NCBI RefSeq assembly: GCF_008015755.1
Contig: NZ_SSGF01000010.1
Coordinates: forward strand, 1 to 64,000
DNA from: Methylophilus sp.
Lineage (GTDB): Bacteria > Pseudomonadota > Gammaproteobacteria > Burkholderiales > Methylophilaceae
Reading direction: 5' to 3'
Length of the DNA stretch: 64,000 nucleotides
Positions 34,944 through 44,389 of the stretch are shown here, in pieces. Each line of letters begins with the position of its first letter. Positions within the stretch are counted from its first letter, which is position 1. The notes beneath the pieces are model-generated. The model was not told where the DNA came from. It searched no databases and saw only the letters and a list, made by a program, of their open reading frames with translations. Position numbers and translations under genes: made by a program.

Positions 34944-35329
34944 TAGGCGGCATGATTATAGCCAATGGTGCCAGACCCCATTGATTCCTTTTTTTAGAAA
35001 AGAATTGCTAAAAGAATGACTACTGAAAAAATCAGAAAGCAGACTGATGTGTATTCCAGTAATACTGAGCAGTTATTCCACCATGTTGAGCAGCCATTCC
35101 AGCACAAATGAGCAACTATAAATAGCAATCTCTAAGGTGGCACACAATTTATATCGTATTGGCATATTGGTATGAATCAGTTAGCCAGTCATTGGTAGGC
35201 TAGTGATTAATTATTCTAGGCAGAAGAGAGTAGGCCTAGTTACACGCAAAAGATGGGAAATCGTAACCTTCTATTTAAAAATAGATGAAAGGTTGAAGCA
35301 TCCCGAAAATCTTAATTTACAGTACTTAC
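34944..35329. other. Gene-free junction between chromosome and metal island
   Basis: 386 bp with no supported gene. Base composition shifts to A+T rich. It contains the IS21-like repeat set at 35047-35114; the rest shows no other structure that I can name. Confidence 0.6.
35047..35114. repeat. Remnant of an insertion-sequence end (IS21-like phased repeats)
   Basis: The unit TGAGCAG-N2-ATTCCA recurs with a 21-22 bp period: TGAGCAG at 35066 and 35087, TGAGCA at 35109, ATTCCA at 35053, 35075 and 35096. Ends of IS21-family elements carry such multiple transposase-binding repeats. No transposase gene remains, so this is probably a scar of the event that delivered the adjacent island. Confidence 0.45.
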
Positions 35330-35752
35330 TTATGAGCCATTAATTGCAGCCATCACTTCTTTAAGTTTATCCGTCACAAAAGTTAACCCGGCTTCATAGC
35401 GAATTCCATTGTCCACATAGGCATTTCGTTCACCATCCATGTCTACCGTATTACCATCTACAGAGCCTTGTACTAAAGAACGGTATAGGGTATCTCCCGA
35501 ATTGGTTTTCACCGCGTTTAAATGTGATTCATTAGTCTGCTGCAACAGGCCTGCATGTTGGTCTGTTGGATTTTTACCTGACATTTGCTGCATCGCAGAT
35601 TGCATTGCCGCTTTAAAATCTATGTCTTTCGCTTTATATTGTGGGGTATCGGCATTTGCAATGTTAGAAGCAAGCAACTCTTGGCGCTGACTACGTATCC
35701 GTAAAGCGGCCTGCTGCAAATTCAATTCTTCATCCAACTTTTTGAGCAACAT
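35330..35752 (-). CDS. flgB: Orphan flagellar basal-body rod protein FlgB
   Basis: A 140-aa FlgB-type proximal rod protein. The N-terminal rod signature AALRIRSQRQELLASNIANADTPQYKAKDIDF and C-terminal DGNTVDMDGERNAYVDNGIRYEAGL are clear (each quoted only to locate the N- and C-terminal conserved blocks). GGGAGA precedes the ATG. No other flagellar gene is in the window; flgB normally starts flgBCDEFG. It lies 67 bp after cadA on the same strand, at the tail of the czc-cad operon. It may be a passenger from the island's earlier location. Confidence 0.85.
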   Translation of the reverse strand: MLLKKLDEELNLQQAALRIRSQRQELLASNIANADTPQYKAKDIDFKAAMQSAMQQMSGKNPTDQHAGLLQQTNESHLNAVKTNSGDTLYRSLVQGSVDGNTVDMDGERNAYVDNGIRYEAGLTFVTDKLKEVMAAINGS

Positions 35753-35819
35753 CTTTTCTCTCCCTAAAATGCTTCAACAAATGATTAGCCGTGAATATCT
35801 TTAGCAATTATTTCCGAAA

Positions 35820-38069
35820 TCAGCTTTTTGACTTAGGTTTGAAAGTAATCAGTCGCAAGCCATTAAACACCACTATCAAACTAGCCCCCATATCCGCAAA
35901 CACAGCCATCCACATAGATGCGTTGTCGAATAATGCTAAAAACAAAAATACAAACTTGATGCCTAAGGCGAGTACGATGTTCTGCCAAAGAATGGCGTGC
36001 GTTTGTTTTGAGAGTCGAATAGTTTCAGGTAGCCTACGTAAATCATCATTCATAACTAAAATATCCGCTGCTTCCATCGCGGTGTGCGTGCCAGCGGCGC
36101 CCATTGCAAAACCGATGTCTGCCCTTGCTAAAGATGGGGCGTCATTGATTCCATCACCGGTCATGGCGGTCACACCGAATTGTTTCTGAAGAGATTCAAT
36201 TTCCTTCAATTTGTCTTCTGGTAAAAGATTGCCTTTTACCTCTGAAATACCCGCTTGGACACCGACCGTTCTTGCTGTGGCCGCATTATCCCCGGTCAAC
36301 ATAATTGGTGTGACACCAAGTGATATTAGTTCTGAAACAGCTGTTTTGGAGGAGACTTTGATCGTATCGGCAACCGCGCAAACTGCCAGCACCTTTTCGG
36401 TAGTAGCTAACAAACTGACTGTGCGACCAGTGTTTTCCAATATCGATAATTGAGCTTCAATTTCTGGAGTGCAAAGTTCAAGCTCTTCAATCCATCGATG
36501 ATTACCCAGGAAATAAGTAATATCTGCTATTCGGCCTTGGACGCCTCGTCCTGCAATAGCTTTGAAGTTTTTAACCTCCTTCGCCTGCGCAGATAAGCCC
36601 TCTACAATGGCTTTGGAGACGGGATGGTCAGACCTGCTTGCCAAGCTTTTTGCAATGCCCTTCAATTCGGCTGAGTCAGCCTGCAATTCGAATACTTCGA
36701 AATTAGATAACTTAGGCTTACCTTCGGTAATCGTGCCGGTCTTGTCCAGTGCGACTGCTTTGATCTTGCGTGCCTCTTCAAGATACACGCCACCTTTGAT
36801 GAGTATTCCTCTCCTCGCTGCCGCAGCAAGGCCACTCACTACAGTCACTGGGGTGGATATCACTAATGCACATGGGCAAGCGATCACCAGTAAGACCAAG
36901 GCTTTGTAGATTGACTTCATCCATGTCCATTCCAGCAAGAATGGCATCCAGAGGGCTACGATGAGTGCAAGCACAAAGACCGCCGGGGTATAGAATGCCG
37001 CGAATGCATCTACAAATCTTTGTGTAGGTGCACGGGCTCCTTGGGCCTCCTCGACTGCATTGATGATTCTGGAGATTGTGCTATTCGAAGAAAGTGCAGT
37101 GATTCGAATCTCTAGTTCTGCGGCCTGGTTGATTGTCCCTGCAAATACCTCGTCATTGGGAGATTTATCAACCGGTAAGCTTTCACCGGTAACAGGCGAC
37201 TGATCTATTGCACTTTGACCAGAGATAACGATGCCATCCAGTGGAATACGCTCCCCCGGTCGAATGCGTACCTTTGAATCGATAGGGATGTCTTTGACTA
37301 ATTCACGCTTCCAAGCCCCATCCGGTTGCAAAACTTCGGCATCTTCTGGCGTTAATTCCATCAAACTCTTAATCGCATTCCTGGCTCTATCCACGGCCTT
37401 GGCTTCAATAGCTTCTGCAATGGCATATAGCGCCATGACCATTGCGGCCTCTGGCCATTGACCAATGAGGAAGGCGCCTGTGACAGCAACTGTCATTAAT
37501 GCATTGATGTTTAAGCGGCCATCACCGAAGGCTTTGAGGCCTTTTACGTAGACATCCAGTCCAGCGAGTATGATGGATATGCTGGCTAAAGCCATTCCAA
37601 GATATTTAATTTCTTGAATATCCGGATATGCAAACTCAAGGACTTCAGCAATCACAGCCAAGATTAGACCGCTGATTGGCCTGCCCCATGTATTCCAGAA
37701 TCCTTTTGATAGCTCTGAACCACTTTCAAAACTCTCTGCATCAGAAATTAACTCTGAATTGAAACCTGCCTTTTTGATTGCCTCGACGGCAAGTTGGATG
37801 CTGTCAACGTCGGCATTAATGATTAACTCCCGCGCCCCCAGATTAAATCTTAAGCTTTTAATTCCATCAATCTTAGCGAGTGCACGCCTGATTTCAGACT
37901 CCTCTGAGGCACAGTCCATGGAAGGTATACGAAATCTTGCGGCATTATCGTCTGCAGAAACTGAGTGGAGTGATGAGTCCTCTGAGATTCCAGCTACCTT
38001 TGTTGATTCTTTATCCATGCAGTCCGGGCACGGCACATTTTCATTTATATGACTTTTAGAACTATTCAC
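35820..38069 (-). CDS. cadA: Zn/Cd/Co/Pb-exporting P1B-type ATPase (CadA/ZntA)
   Basis: Inner-membrane P-type ATPase, 749 aa. An N-terminal CPDC pair and an HMA domain with the divalent-type motif PSMDCASEE precede eight membrane segments. The transport site is ACPCALVIS, phosphorylation occurs at DKTGTITEG, and MLTGDNAATA and GDGINDAPSLA complete the ATPase signature. Only one full HMA is present. It expels divalent soft metals to the periplasm, where CzcCBA can remove them. The start is a GTG with AGGAG 6 bp upstream. It is 98 bp after czcA in the same direction. Confidence 0.92.
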   Translation of the reverse strand: MNSSKSHINENVPCPDCMDKESTKVAGISEDSSLHSVSADDNAARFRIPSMDCASEESEIRRALAKIDGIKSLRFNLGARELIINADVDSIQLAVEAIKKAGFNSELISDAESFESGSELSKGFWNTWGRPISGLILAVIAEVLEFAYPDIQEIKYLGMALASISIILAGLDVYVKGLKAFGDGRLNINALMTVAVTGAFLIGQWPEAAMVMALYAIAEAIEAKAVDRARNAIKSLMELTPEDAEVLQPDGAWKRELVKDIPIDSKVRIRPGERIPLDGIVISGQSAIDQSPVTGESLPVDKSPNDEVFAGTINQAAELEIRITALSSNSTISRIINAVEEAQGARAPTQRFVDAFAAFYTPAVFVLALIVALWMPFLLEWTWMKSIYKALVLLVIACPCALVISTPVTVVSGLAAAARRGILIKGGVYLEEARKIKAVALDKTGTITEGKPKLSNFEVFELQADSAELKGIAKSLASRSDHPVSKAIVEGLSAQAKEVKNFKAIAGRGVQGRIADITYFLGNHRWIEELELCTPEIEAQLSILENTGRTVSLLATTEKVLAVCAVADTIKVSSKTAVSELISLGVTPIMLTGDNAATARTVGVQAGISEVKGNLLPEDKLKEIESLQKQFGVTAMTGDGINDAPSLARADIGFAMGAAGTHTAMEAADILVMNDDLRRLPETIRLSKQTHAILWQNIVLALGIKFVFLFLALFDNASMWMAVFADMGASLIVVFNGLRLITFKPKSKS

Positions 38070-38167
38070 GATATTCTCCTAGATGGAATCATGAAACATG
38101 TGTTTAAGATGACCAGGCTGTTCAAACGGCAACCTGGTACAAGCGATTGATTAACCAAAACTCCAAA

Positions 38168-41100
38168 TCAATTGATGATTTTGGCTTCGTTGAGCTCCCT
38201 TCTTGTTTCCATCCAGTCGTATGCAACTGGCAGGAAAACCAGGGTTAATGCAGTGGCGGTTAACAGACCTCCGATGACCACGACAGCAAGCGGCCTGAGG
38301 ATTTCTGAGCCCACACCGGTTGCCAGTAGGAATGGAATTAGACCGAAAATCTCAACCATGGCTGTCATCATCACAGGCCTTAATCGGAGCGTTGTACCTT
38401 CTAGTACAGCTTCATCTACGGTTTTACCTTCTTCCCGGAGCCCGTTGATAAACTCCACCAAAACAATACCGTTCAGCATGGCAACCCCGAATACGGCAAT
38501 GAAACCAATTGCCGCAGGCACTGACAGATACTGCCCGGCAATCGCCAGCGAGAAAATCCCGCCAATAGCTGCAAAAGGTACGTTGGCAATAATCAGCCCG
38601 GCATAGCGGAGTGAATGGAAGGCTGTATAGAGCAGCACGAATATCAAGCCAATCGTGAGCGGCACAATAATTGCCAGTTTAGACATGGCTCTTTGCTGGT
38701 TCTCAAATGCGCCGCCCCATTGAATCCAGTATCCACTTGGCAGTTTTACTTGCTGTTCGATCGCGGTCTGGGCCTCTTTAACGAAACCATCAATATCACG
38801 CCCTTGAACATCCATTTGGATGACGGCGTAACGTTGCAATTGCTCACGCCTGACGAATGAGTAGCCTTCCTCCACATCGACACTGGCTACTTGCGACAGT
38901 GGAATCAATGCACCTTGCGTTGTAGAGATAGGAATATCGTTGATCGCTCGGATATCACTGCGATATTCAGGCTGCAGCCATACCTGTATGGAAAACCGCT
39001 TTACCCCATCAATCAGGGTAGAGACTGTCTTGCCACCAATCCCTGATTGAACAATCTGCAGCACATCGTCTGCATTGATGCCATAACGGGCAATGGCCTC
39101 ACGATCTACATTAATAATGAGTTGAGGTTTGCCAATATTCGCCTCCAATGCCAAATCAGCAACACCATTGACCTTGGCGATGACTGACCGTACCTCAGTA
39201 GCAATACGATCTATGGTTGCCAGATCCTCGCCATAAACTTTGGCTGAAAGTGTAGCTCTCACCCCAGAGATGAGCTCCTCTACCCGCATTTGAATCGGTT
39301 GCGTTGCGCCTACAACAGCCTCTGGCACATCCTTCTCTAATTGGTCCTGAAGCTCTTGCGCAAGTTCACCATAGGTCATCATTTTTGGCCATGCACCAAC
39401 TGGCTTTAGATGCACCAATACTTCCATGTAGTTCACGTCAGCAGTTTCGCCTTTTTCAGCACGACCAATCATCGCTAGGCTACTTTGTACTTGCGGCATT
39501 TTTTTCAAACTCTTTGCAACTCGATCAGAGACTGCAATGGATTGATCCAAAGACGTTGAGGGGATGCTTGTTACGCGGAATAGAATGTCCTGTTCTTGCA
39601 GATTAGGCATAAACTCTTTACCCAAGAATGGAAACATCGCTAATGCGGCTATGAAGGCAATACCAGTTGAGCCGACGACTAACTTTTTATGTGACAAACA
39701 CCACTTTAACAGTGAGACATACTTAGGCTTAATCAAGCGTATCAGCCAAGGGTCTCTCTCCTCTTTTGGTTTCAATGCCAGAGAGCACAACACAGGGATC
39801 AGTGTGAGCGTCAGAATCATTGAGCCAATCATGGCGAAAGTCATATTGATGGCGAGCGGCTTAAACAGCTTCCCTTCTAAGCCAGTCAAGGAAAAGATAG
39901 GCAGGAAAACCACAGTGATGATCAGTACACCAAAAGTGATGGGATTGATCACTTCACGTGAAGCATCCAGGACGATTTTGGATCTATCCACCTTCTGACC
40001 AGCGAAATGCGCCAAGCGTCTGAAGCAATTCTCAACAAGTACTAACGGCCCATCAATGGTCATACCCAAGCCAATGATGAGGCCGCCTAATGACATCAAA
40101 TTTGCTGAGATGCCATATTTCTCCATAAAGATAAAAGCAATCAGACGACCCATAGGAATGGCGACAACCACGACCAGAGCGGAGCGAACTTCGCCAAGCA
40201 GCATGAATAATACGGCAATCACTAGTAATGCGCCTTCAATCATGGCGCGGTCTGCCATACGAATCGCTTTGTCGATAATCGCGGTGCGATCATAAACAGT
40301 TTCCAGCGTCACGCCTTTAGGCAAAGTGGCCTTAACCAGATTCAGCTTCTCTTTAGCGGCGTCAACAACTTGCTGAGCATTCTCACCAATCCTGGCAAGT
40401 ACCATTCCCATCACCACTTCTTTACCATCTTGCGTCACAGCACCAAAACGAGGCCCTGCGCCTTCAACGACGTTGGCAATGTTTTCGATATAGACTGGTG
40501 TACCTTGATTCTCAGAGACGACTACACGCTTAATGTCGCTGCTGTTCTTAACCAACCCTAAACCTCGCACCAAAAACTGCTCTTGGCCAATATTGACGTA
40601 CTGACCACCAACCTGATGATTATTTGTTACCAAACGGTCAATGACTTCGGAAAAGGTCAGGTCATACTTGAATAGCTTTTGTGGGTCTATTTGCACTTGG
40701 AATTGTTTCTCGTTACCTCCCCAGGATGTGATGTCATCCACTCCTGGTACAGTACGCATCACCATCCTCACATTCCAGTCATGCAATGTGCGCAGATCCA
40801 TTGTGGATCGCTTGTCTGACTTCAAGGTGTACCAGAGTACCTGACCTAAACCCGAGGTATTGGGGCCAAGCGTTGGTTCACCATAGCCTGCTGGCATTCT
40901 AGAGCGAGCATCCGCTAGCTTTTCACCCACCAGAAATCGAGCTTGTTGAATATCAGTTGTGTCAGAAAAATACACACTGACATAGGACAAACCAAACAAT
41001 GACACAGACCGAATTTCCTCTATACCTTTAAGGCCAGCCAGTGAACTTTCTACTGGAAAGGTAATGAGCTTTTCGACATCTTCTGAAGCAAGTCCGGGAG

Positions 41101-41257
41101 ATTCGGTATAAACGTTCACCTGTACAGGCGTCACATCGGGGAAAGCATCTAAAGGGACTTCCTGCCATGCTTTTACGCCGAAAAAAACCACGACAATAAA
41201 TGCCAGAATCACAAGTAGCTTGTATTTAAGAGCAGCATCTAATATCCAATTCAACAT
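38168..41257 (-). CDS. czcA: CzcA-type RND heavy-metal efflux pump
   Basis: Proton-driven trimeric inner-membrane pump, 1029 aa, 12 membrane helices with two large periplasmic loops. WQEVPLDAFPDVTPVQVNVYTESPG marks the HME-RND front. The fourth-helix signature is IGLGMTIDGPLVLVENCFRR, with the Asp-Gly form seen in divalent (Co/Zn/Cd) pumps rather than the Asp-Ala of CusA. It starts 9 bp after czcB with AGGAG upstream. With CzcB and CzcC it forms an envelope-spanning exporter. Confidence 0.9.
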   Translation of the reverse strand: MLNWILDAALKYKLLVILAFIVVVFFGVKAWQEVPLDAFPDVTPVQVNVYTESPGLASEDVEKLITFPVESSLAGLKGIEEIRSVSLFGLSYVSVYFSDTTDIQQARFLVGEKLADARSRMPAGYGEPTLGPNTSGLGQVLWYTLKSDKRSTMDLRTLHDWNVRMVMRTVPGVDDITSWGGNEKQFQVQIDPQKLFKYDLTFSEVIDRLVTNNHQVGGQYVNIGQEQFLVRGLGLVKNSSDIKRVVVSENQGTPVYIENIANVVEGAGPRFGAVTQDGKEVVMGMVLARIGENAQQVVDAAKEKLNLVKATLPKGVTLETVYDRTAIIDKAIRMADRAMIEGALLVIAVLFMLLGEVRSALVVVVAIPMGRLIAFIFMEKYGISANLMSLGGLIIGLGMTIDGPLVLVENCFRRLAHFAGQKVDRSKIVLDASREVINPITFGVLIITVVFLPIFSLTGLEGKLFKPLAINMTFAMIGSMILTLTLIPVLCSLALKPKEERDPWLIRLIKPKYVSLLKWCLSHKKLVVGSTGIAFIAALAMFPFLGKEFMPNLQEQDILFRVTSIPSTSLDQSIAVSDRVAKSLKKMPQVQSSLAMIGRAEKGETADVNYMEVLVHLKPVGAWPKMMTYGELAQELQDQLEKDVPEAVVGATQPIQMRVEELISGVRATLSAKVYGEDLATIDRIATEVRSVIAKVNGVADLALEANIGKPQLIINVDREAIARYGINADDVLQIVQSGIGGKTVSTLIDGVKRFSIQVWLQPEYRSDIRAINDIPISTTQGALIPLSQVASVDVEEGYSFVRREQLQRYAVIQMDVQGRDIDGFVKEAQTAIEQQVKLPSGYWIQWGGAFENQQRAMSKLAIIVPLTIGLIFVLLYTAFHSLRYAGLIIANVPFAAIGGIFSLAIAGQYLSVPAAIGFIAVFGVAMLNGIVLVEFINGLREEGKTVDEAVLEGTTLRLRPVMMTAMVEIFGLIPFLLATGVGSEILRPLAVVVIGGLLTATALTLVFLPVAYDWMETRRELNEAKIIN

Positions 41258-41266
41258 GCTGTTCTC

Positions 41267-42448
41267 CTAGTGCTCATCACTGATTTGTGATTTGAGTTGT
41301 CGAGCTTTAAGCGCGTATACACCGGTCTGAACGATACTTTCATCCTCACTCAGCCCAGTTTTAATTTCGACGTACTCGTTATATCGATCACCTAGTTCGA
41401 CCGCTCTTGCTTTGAAACCGCCACCTTCGCTGACATAGACATTTGGAATGCCTTGTACCATCACGACGGAGGTATTAGGCACAACCAAGACTTCTTTGCT
41501 ACCAGAATGGTCCAGCACAACCTTGGCGAACATATCAATGCGGAGTTTTTGATCTGCATTTGGGAGCTCGATACGTGCCTTCACCGTACGCGTGGTTTTG
41601 TCTACGACACTGGATAGATAACTTACTTTACCGGTAAAGACCTCATCAGGATAAGCAGTCACGGTTACACTCGCTGTTTTGCCGACCTCAAGATATCGCA
41701 AGTCTCGCTCGGGGACATCAGCATCAATCCAGACTGTGGACATATCGGCAATCGTGAAGATGGTATCTGCTGGATTAGCCAACTCACCAATGACCGCATT
41801 TTTCTCAATCACAATGCCATTGAATGGTGCTTTCAAGACGTAAGTAGAACCACTCGGCTGCCCCAGCCCGCCATACATTCTCAACCTTTCGGAGTCTGCA
41901 TAAAGTGCCGATTTAGCTCGCTCCAATGCTGACTGTGATTCGATGAATTGCTTTTGTGGAACAACCTTATCCTCATACAGCTTGGATATACGGTCGAAGT
42001 TTGCTTGGGCGAGCGCTAGATCAGTTTTAGAGCTTCTGAATTGGGCACGAGCTTCACCCATCTGGATACTGTCAATTTCAGCCAAGGTCTGGCCTGTTTT
42101 GACATGGTCCCCAAGATTGGCAATGACTTTAGACAGCTTGCCTTCAATACGGGGTGTCACGTGCGCCAGCTTGTTCTGATTGGCCAGAATATTAGCCGTA
42201 AAACTGAGTTGATCCTGTATGGGTTGCTTGGTGACTTTAGCAATAGTGACACTGCTTTGCTGAATTTCTGTGCTACTCAATTTGATTAAGTCTTCGTCAG
42301 TCTTGGCCTCTGTGGCAACTGTTGAAGGTTCTGCTTTTGCTTCTGCAGCTTGGTTGCTTTTTGAGCTGCACCCGCTTAAAAGTAGCAAGAAAATGATGAC
42401 TGAGCATGCCAGCGCTACGACGTATAAATTTTTGAAGAACTTTAGCAT
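41267..42448 (-). CDS. czcB: CzcB-type periplasmic adaptor lipoprotein
   Basis: Membrane-fusion protein of 393 aa. A hydrophobic signal ends at lipobox LLLSGC, so it is lipid-anchored. The middle has the adaptor pattern: a lipoyl-like half (HVTPRIEGKLSKVIANLGDHVKTG), a coiled-coil hairpin (residues about 130-190), the second lipoyl half (LKAPFNGIVIEKNAVIGE) and beta-barrel segments. It links CzcA to the outer-membrane CzcC. AGGAAA precedes the ATG and czcC ends 9 bp upstream. Confidence 0.9.
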   Translation of the reverse strand: MLKFFKNLYVVALACSVIIFLLLLSGCSSKSNQAAEAKAEPSTVATEAKTDEDLIKLSSTEIQQSSVTIAKVTKQPIQDQLSFTANILANQNKLAHVTPRIEGKLSKVIANLGDHVKTGQTLAEIDSIQMGEARAQFRSSKTDLALAQANFDRISKLYEDKVVPQKQFIESQSALERAKSALYADSERLRMYGGLGQPSGSTYVLKAPFNGIVIEKNAVIGELANPADTIFTIADMSTVWIDADVPERDLRYLEVGKTASVTVTAYPDEVFTGKVSYLSSVVDKTTRTVKARIELPNADQKLRIDMFAKVVLDHSGSKEVLVVPNTSVVMVQGIPNVYVSEGGGFKARAVELGDRYNEYVEIKTGLSEDESIVQTGVYALKARQLKSQISDEH

Positions 42449-42457
42449 TTTGATTTC

Positions 42458-43735
42458 CTAGTATTGATTGGCCGCAGCGACAGGGGATAACCAGCCTGAG
42501 ATGTATTCCAGCTCAATTTGCACAAGGCGAAGCTCCTTCTGAGCGTCAATAATATCCCGCTGAGCATCAACGACTTGTCGTTGAACGATTAACAACTGAG
42601 GCAGACCAATTTCACCGTTTTCAAACGCTAACTTAGATAAATTCAGGTTCTCTTCAAGCTTTGGATATACCTCGCTATTCAAGCGTCTGACGCGGTCTTT
42701 GATGTTTTCACGACGCAGCCATGCCGCCTCTACAGTCGCTTTTGCATTACGAGTACCAGAGGCCCGATTGATTTCAGATTGAGTGAGTTCAGCTGACGCC
42801 CGACCAATACCCGCTGCATTTCGGCGGAAAATAGGCAAAGGCATAGATACACCAATCGAAGAGATATTGTCGCTACCAGCCAGGCTAGCCTCGGTCGTAT
42901 TGATCAGGCTCACAGTTAAGTCTGGGTAACGCATGCTCTTTTGCAGTTCTAAACGAGAACGTGCCGAAGCTTCTTTACTGGTAAGTGCCTGGATGCCTGG
43001 CCGTGTATCTAGCTTACTGAAAAGATCCTGCAGCGTATATTGCGTTTGATTTGGCGTTAACTCGCCCATGACTTCAGGAAAGTCATTTGCATTAAGCTGC
43101 AGTGTTGCAGCCAGTTGAGTTCTTGCGCGCAATAATTGCTCATTGAGGGAGATCAGCTGATTTCTTGCGCGCTCTGCGTCCACGATGGCCAGATTGCCAT
43201 CAAGCAAACTATCCTCGCCGGCACTAACCCGTTTACGTGAGAGTGAGGTGTTCTGTTCGATGAGTTTGAGAATGCGCCTTTCAACGTCTATACGCTTTTG
43301 TAGCGCAAGTACGTTGATGAACTGCTCTTCTAATTGTGCATGCAAGAGCCGGTACTCTTCAGCGATATCCTGACTAATGGCCGTTTTGCTTTCTTCGGCC
43401 GCTTGTCTACGGAAGCCTTGTTGGCCTGCAATCTCAAAAGTCTGGGAAACACCAATACCATACTCACCGCGATACGGGTCTGAACCGCCTGTTTGCGCAA
43501 TTCGGCGTGTTCTGGCTTCCAAACTCATCGTTGGGTTGTAATAAAGTGGACCGGATGCATCCTGAAACTCGCCGGCAGGAATACTCTGGTTGGCGATCAT
43601 GCGCTTCAGATCGGGATTGTTCTGGGCAGCGATATTCCAAGCTGCGTCCAATGTTAACGGTTCCGCCTGTATAGATGGGGCTGACAAGAAAGCTATTGAA
43701 AGCAATAGCCATCTTTTAAAAGATGATTCAAACAC
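42458..43735 (-). CDS. czcC: CzcC-type outer-membrane efflux channel
   Basis: TolC-fold protein, 425 aa, with a signal peptide ending after SIQA. Two outer-membrane-factor repeats are visible as ALTLDAAWNIAAQNNPDLK and, later, the long helices with SLNEQLLRARTQLAATLQL and QLLIVQRQVVDAQRDIIDAQ. It forms the exit duct for CzcBA. The start is a GTG with AAAGG at good spacing. First large gene of the czcCBA-cadA operon, after a small periplasmic protein gene. Confidence 0.88.
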   Translation of the reverse strand: MFESSFKRWLLLSIAFLSAPSIQAEPLTLDAAWNIAAQNNPDLKRMIANQSIPAGEFQDASGPLYYNPTMSLEARTRRIAQTGGSDPYRGEYGIGVSQTFEIAGQQGFRRQAAEESKTAISQDIAEEYRLLHAQLEEQFINVLALQKRIDVERRILKLIEQNTSLSRKRVSAGEDSLLDGNLAIVDAERARNQLISLNEQLLRARTQLAATLQLNANDFPEVMGELTPNQTQYTLQDLFSKLDTRPGIQALTSKEASARSRLELQKSMRYPDLTVSLINTTEASLAGSDNISSIGVSMPLPIFRRNAAGIGRASAELTQSEINRASGTRNAKATVEAAWLRRENIKDRVRRLNSEVYPKLEENLNLSKLAFENGEIGLPQLLIVQRQVVDAQRDIIDAQKELRLVQIELEYISGWLSPVAAANQY

Positions 43736-43801
43736 GGGAAGACCTTTCTCGTTAGATCAATGATCAAGATGCCGAATAAAGCAGCATCTTAGAAAAATTG
43801 A

Positions 43802-44167
43802 TTAAGCGAGTTCAGGAGGTCGGTAGAGACTTTTTAGGACAGGATTAGTGAATTGATCTTTAGATTCGATTTTGAAAATCGTTGAATCTAATTCTGGTAG
43901 TGAATTAATAATTTCACTGGTTTCAATGGCCGTCATGTGCGCAGAGATATGGCAAGCATGATTACAGAACTGCTCCGGCATTGGCACATTCCCATTATCC
44001 GAAATGGAATTGACATGCGACTTATTAATCAAGTGTACATCTTGCATTATGGCTTGAGACGTCGTGGCATCATCAAACAAAACTTCTGGCGAAAAAGCCC
44101 ACCCTGATGAACTCATTACTGAGACCAGTGCAAGAAAAACCATAAATTTTTTCAGAATTTGATACAT
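43802..44167 (-). CDS. Small periplasmic CzcI-like protein
   Basis: A 121-aa protein with a signal peptide (MVFLALVSVMSSSGWAFS). The mature part contains EQFCNHACHISAHMTA, a Cys/His cluster suited to metal binding, and ends in SLYRPPELA, an ending shared in style with the small protein before cusCBA (57073-57456). Position at the head of czcCBA matches CzcI, a proposed periplasmic regulator or metal-binding accessory. The match is by context and pattern only. GAAAGGGC precedes the ATG. Confidence 0.65.
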   Translation of the reverse strand: MYQILKKFMVFLALVSVMSSSGWAFSPEVLFDDATTSQAIMQDVHLINKSHVNSISDNGNVPMPEQFCNHACHISAHMTAIETSEIINSLPELDSTIFKIESKDQFTNPVLKSLYRPPELA

Positions 44168-44251
44168 GCCCTTTCAAATCTAACAATAATTAGTCAATTA
44201 GTCAATTAGTCGTATGTAACGATTGTAAGGCATTAATGAAATTTGACAGTT

Positions 44252-44297
44252 CTGCAAAAATTGCAGAAGAAAAATAAAAGTCCTGCAAAAATTGCAG
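44252..44297. promoter_or_regulatory. Two copies of the palindrome CTGCAA-AAA-TTGCAG
   Basis: Identical perfect 15-bp palindromes at 44252-44266 and 44283-44297, 31 bp (three helical turns) apart. They lie 53-98 bp upstream of the sigma-54 promoter at 44350 and in the divergent region before the czc operon. The arrangement is typical of paired enhancer sites for an NtrC-type activator. Confidence 0.6.
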
Positions 44298-44349
44298 CAT
44301 TCAGAACAGAATATTTAAATAAATTATTAATTATCAGTATGTTATGAAT

Positions 44350-44364
44350 TGGCATCCGGCTTGC
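44350..44364 (+). promoter_or_regulatory. Sigma-54 (-24/-12) promoter of eptA
   Basis: TGGCAT-N5-TTGC with GG (44351) and GC (44363) exactly 10 bp apart, the RpoN consensus. Transcription would begin about 44376, 14 bp before the eptA ATG. Confidence 0.7.
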
Positions 44365-44389
44365 TTGTGGATAATGATATCAATAGAAA

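Noticed and set aside
44190-44211. Short tandem repeat TTAGTCAA x2.75 before the czc operon
   Set aside because: Too short and A+T rich to assign as an operator; probably slippage, though it lies near the promoter.
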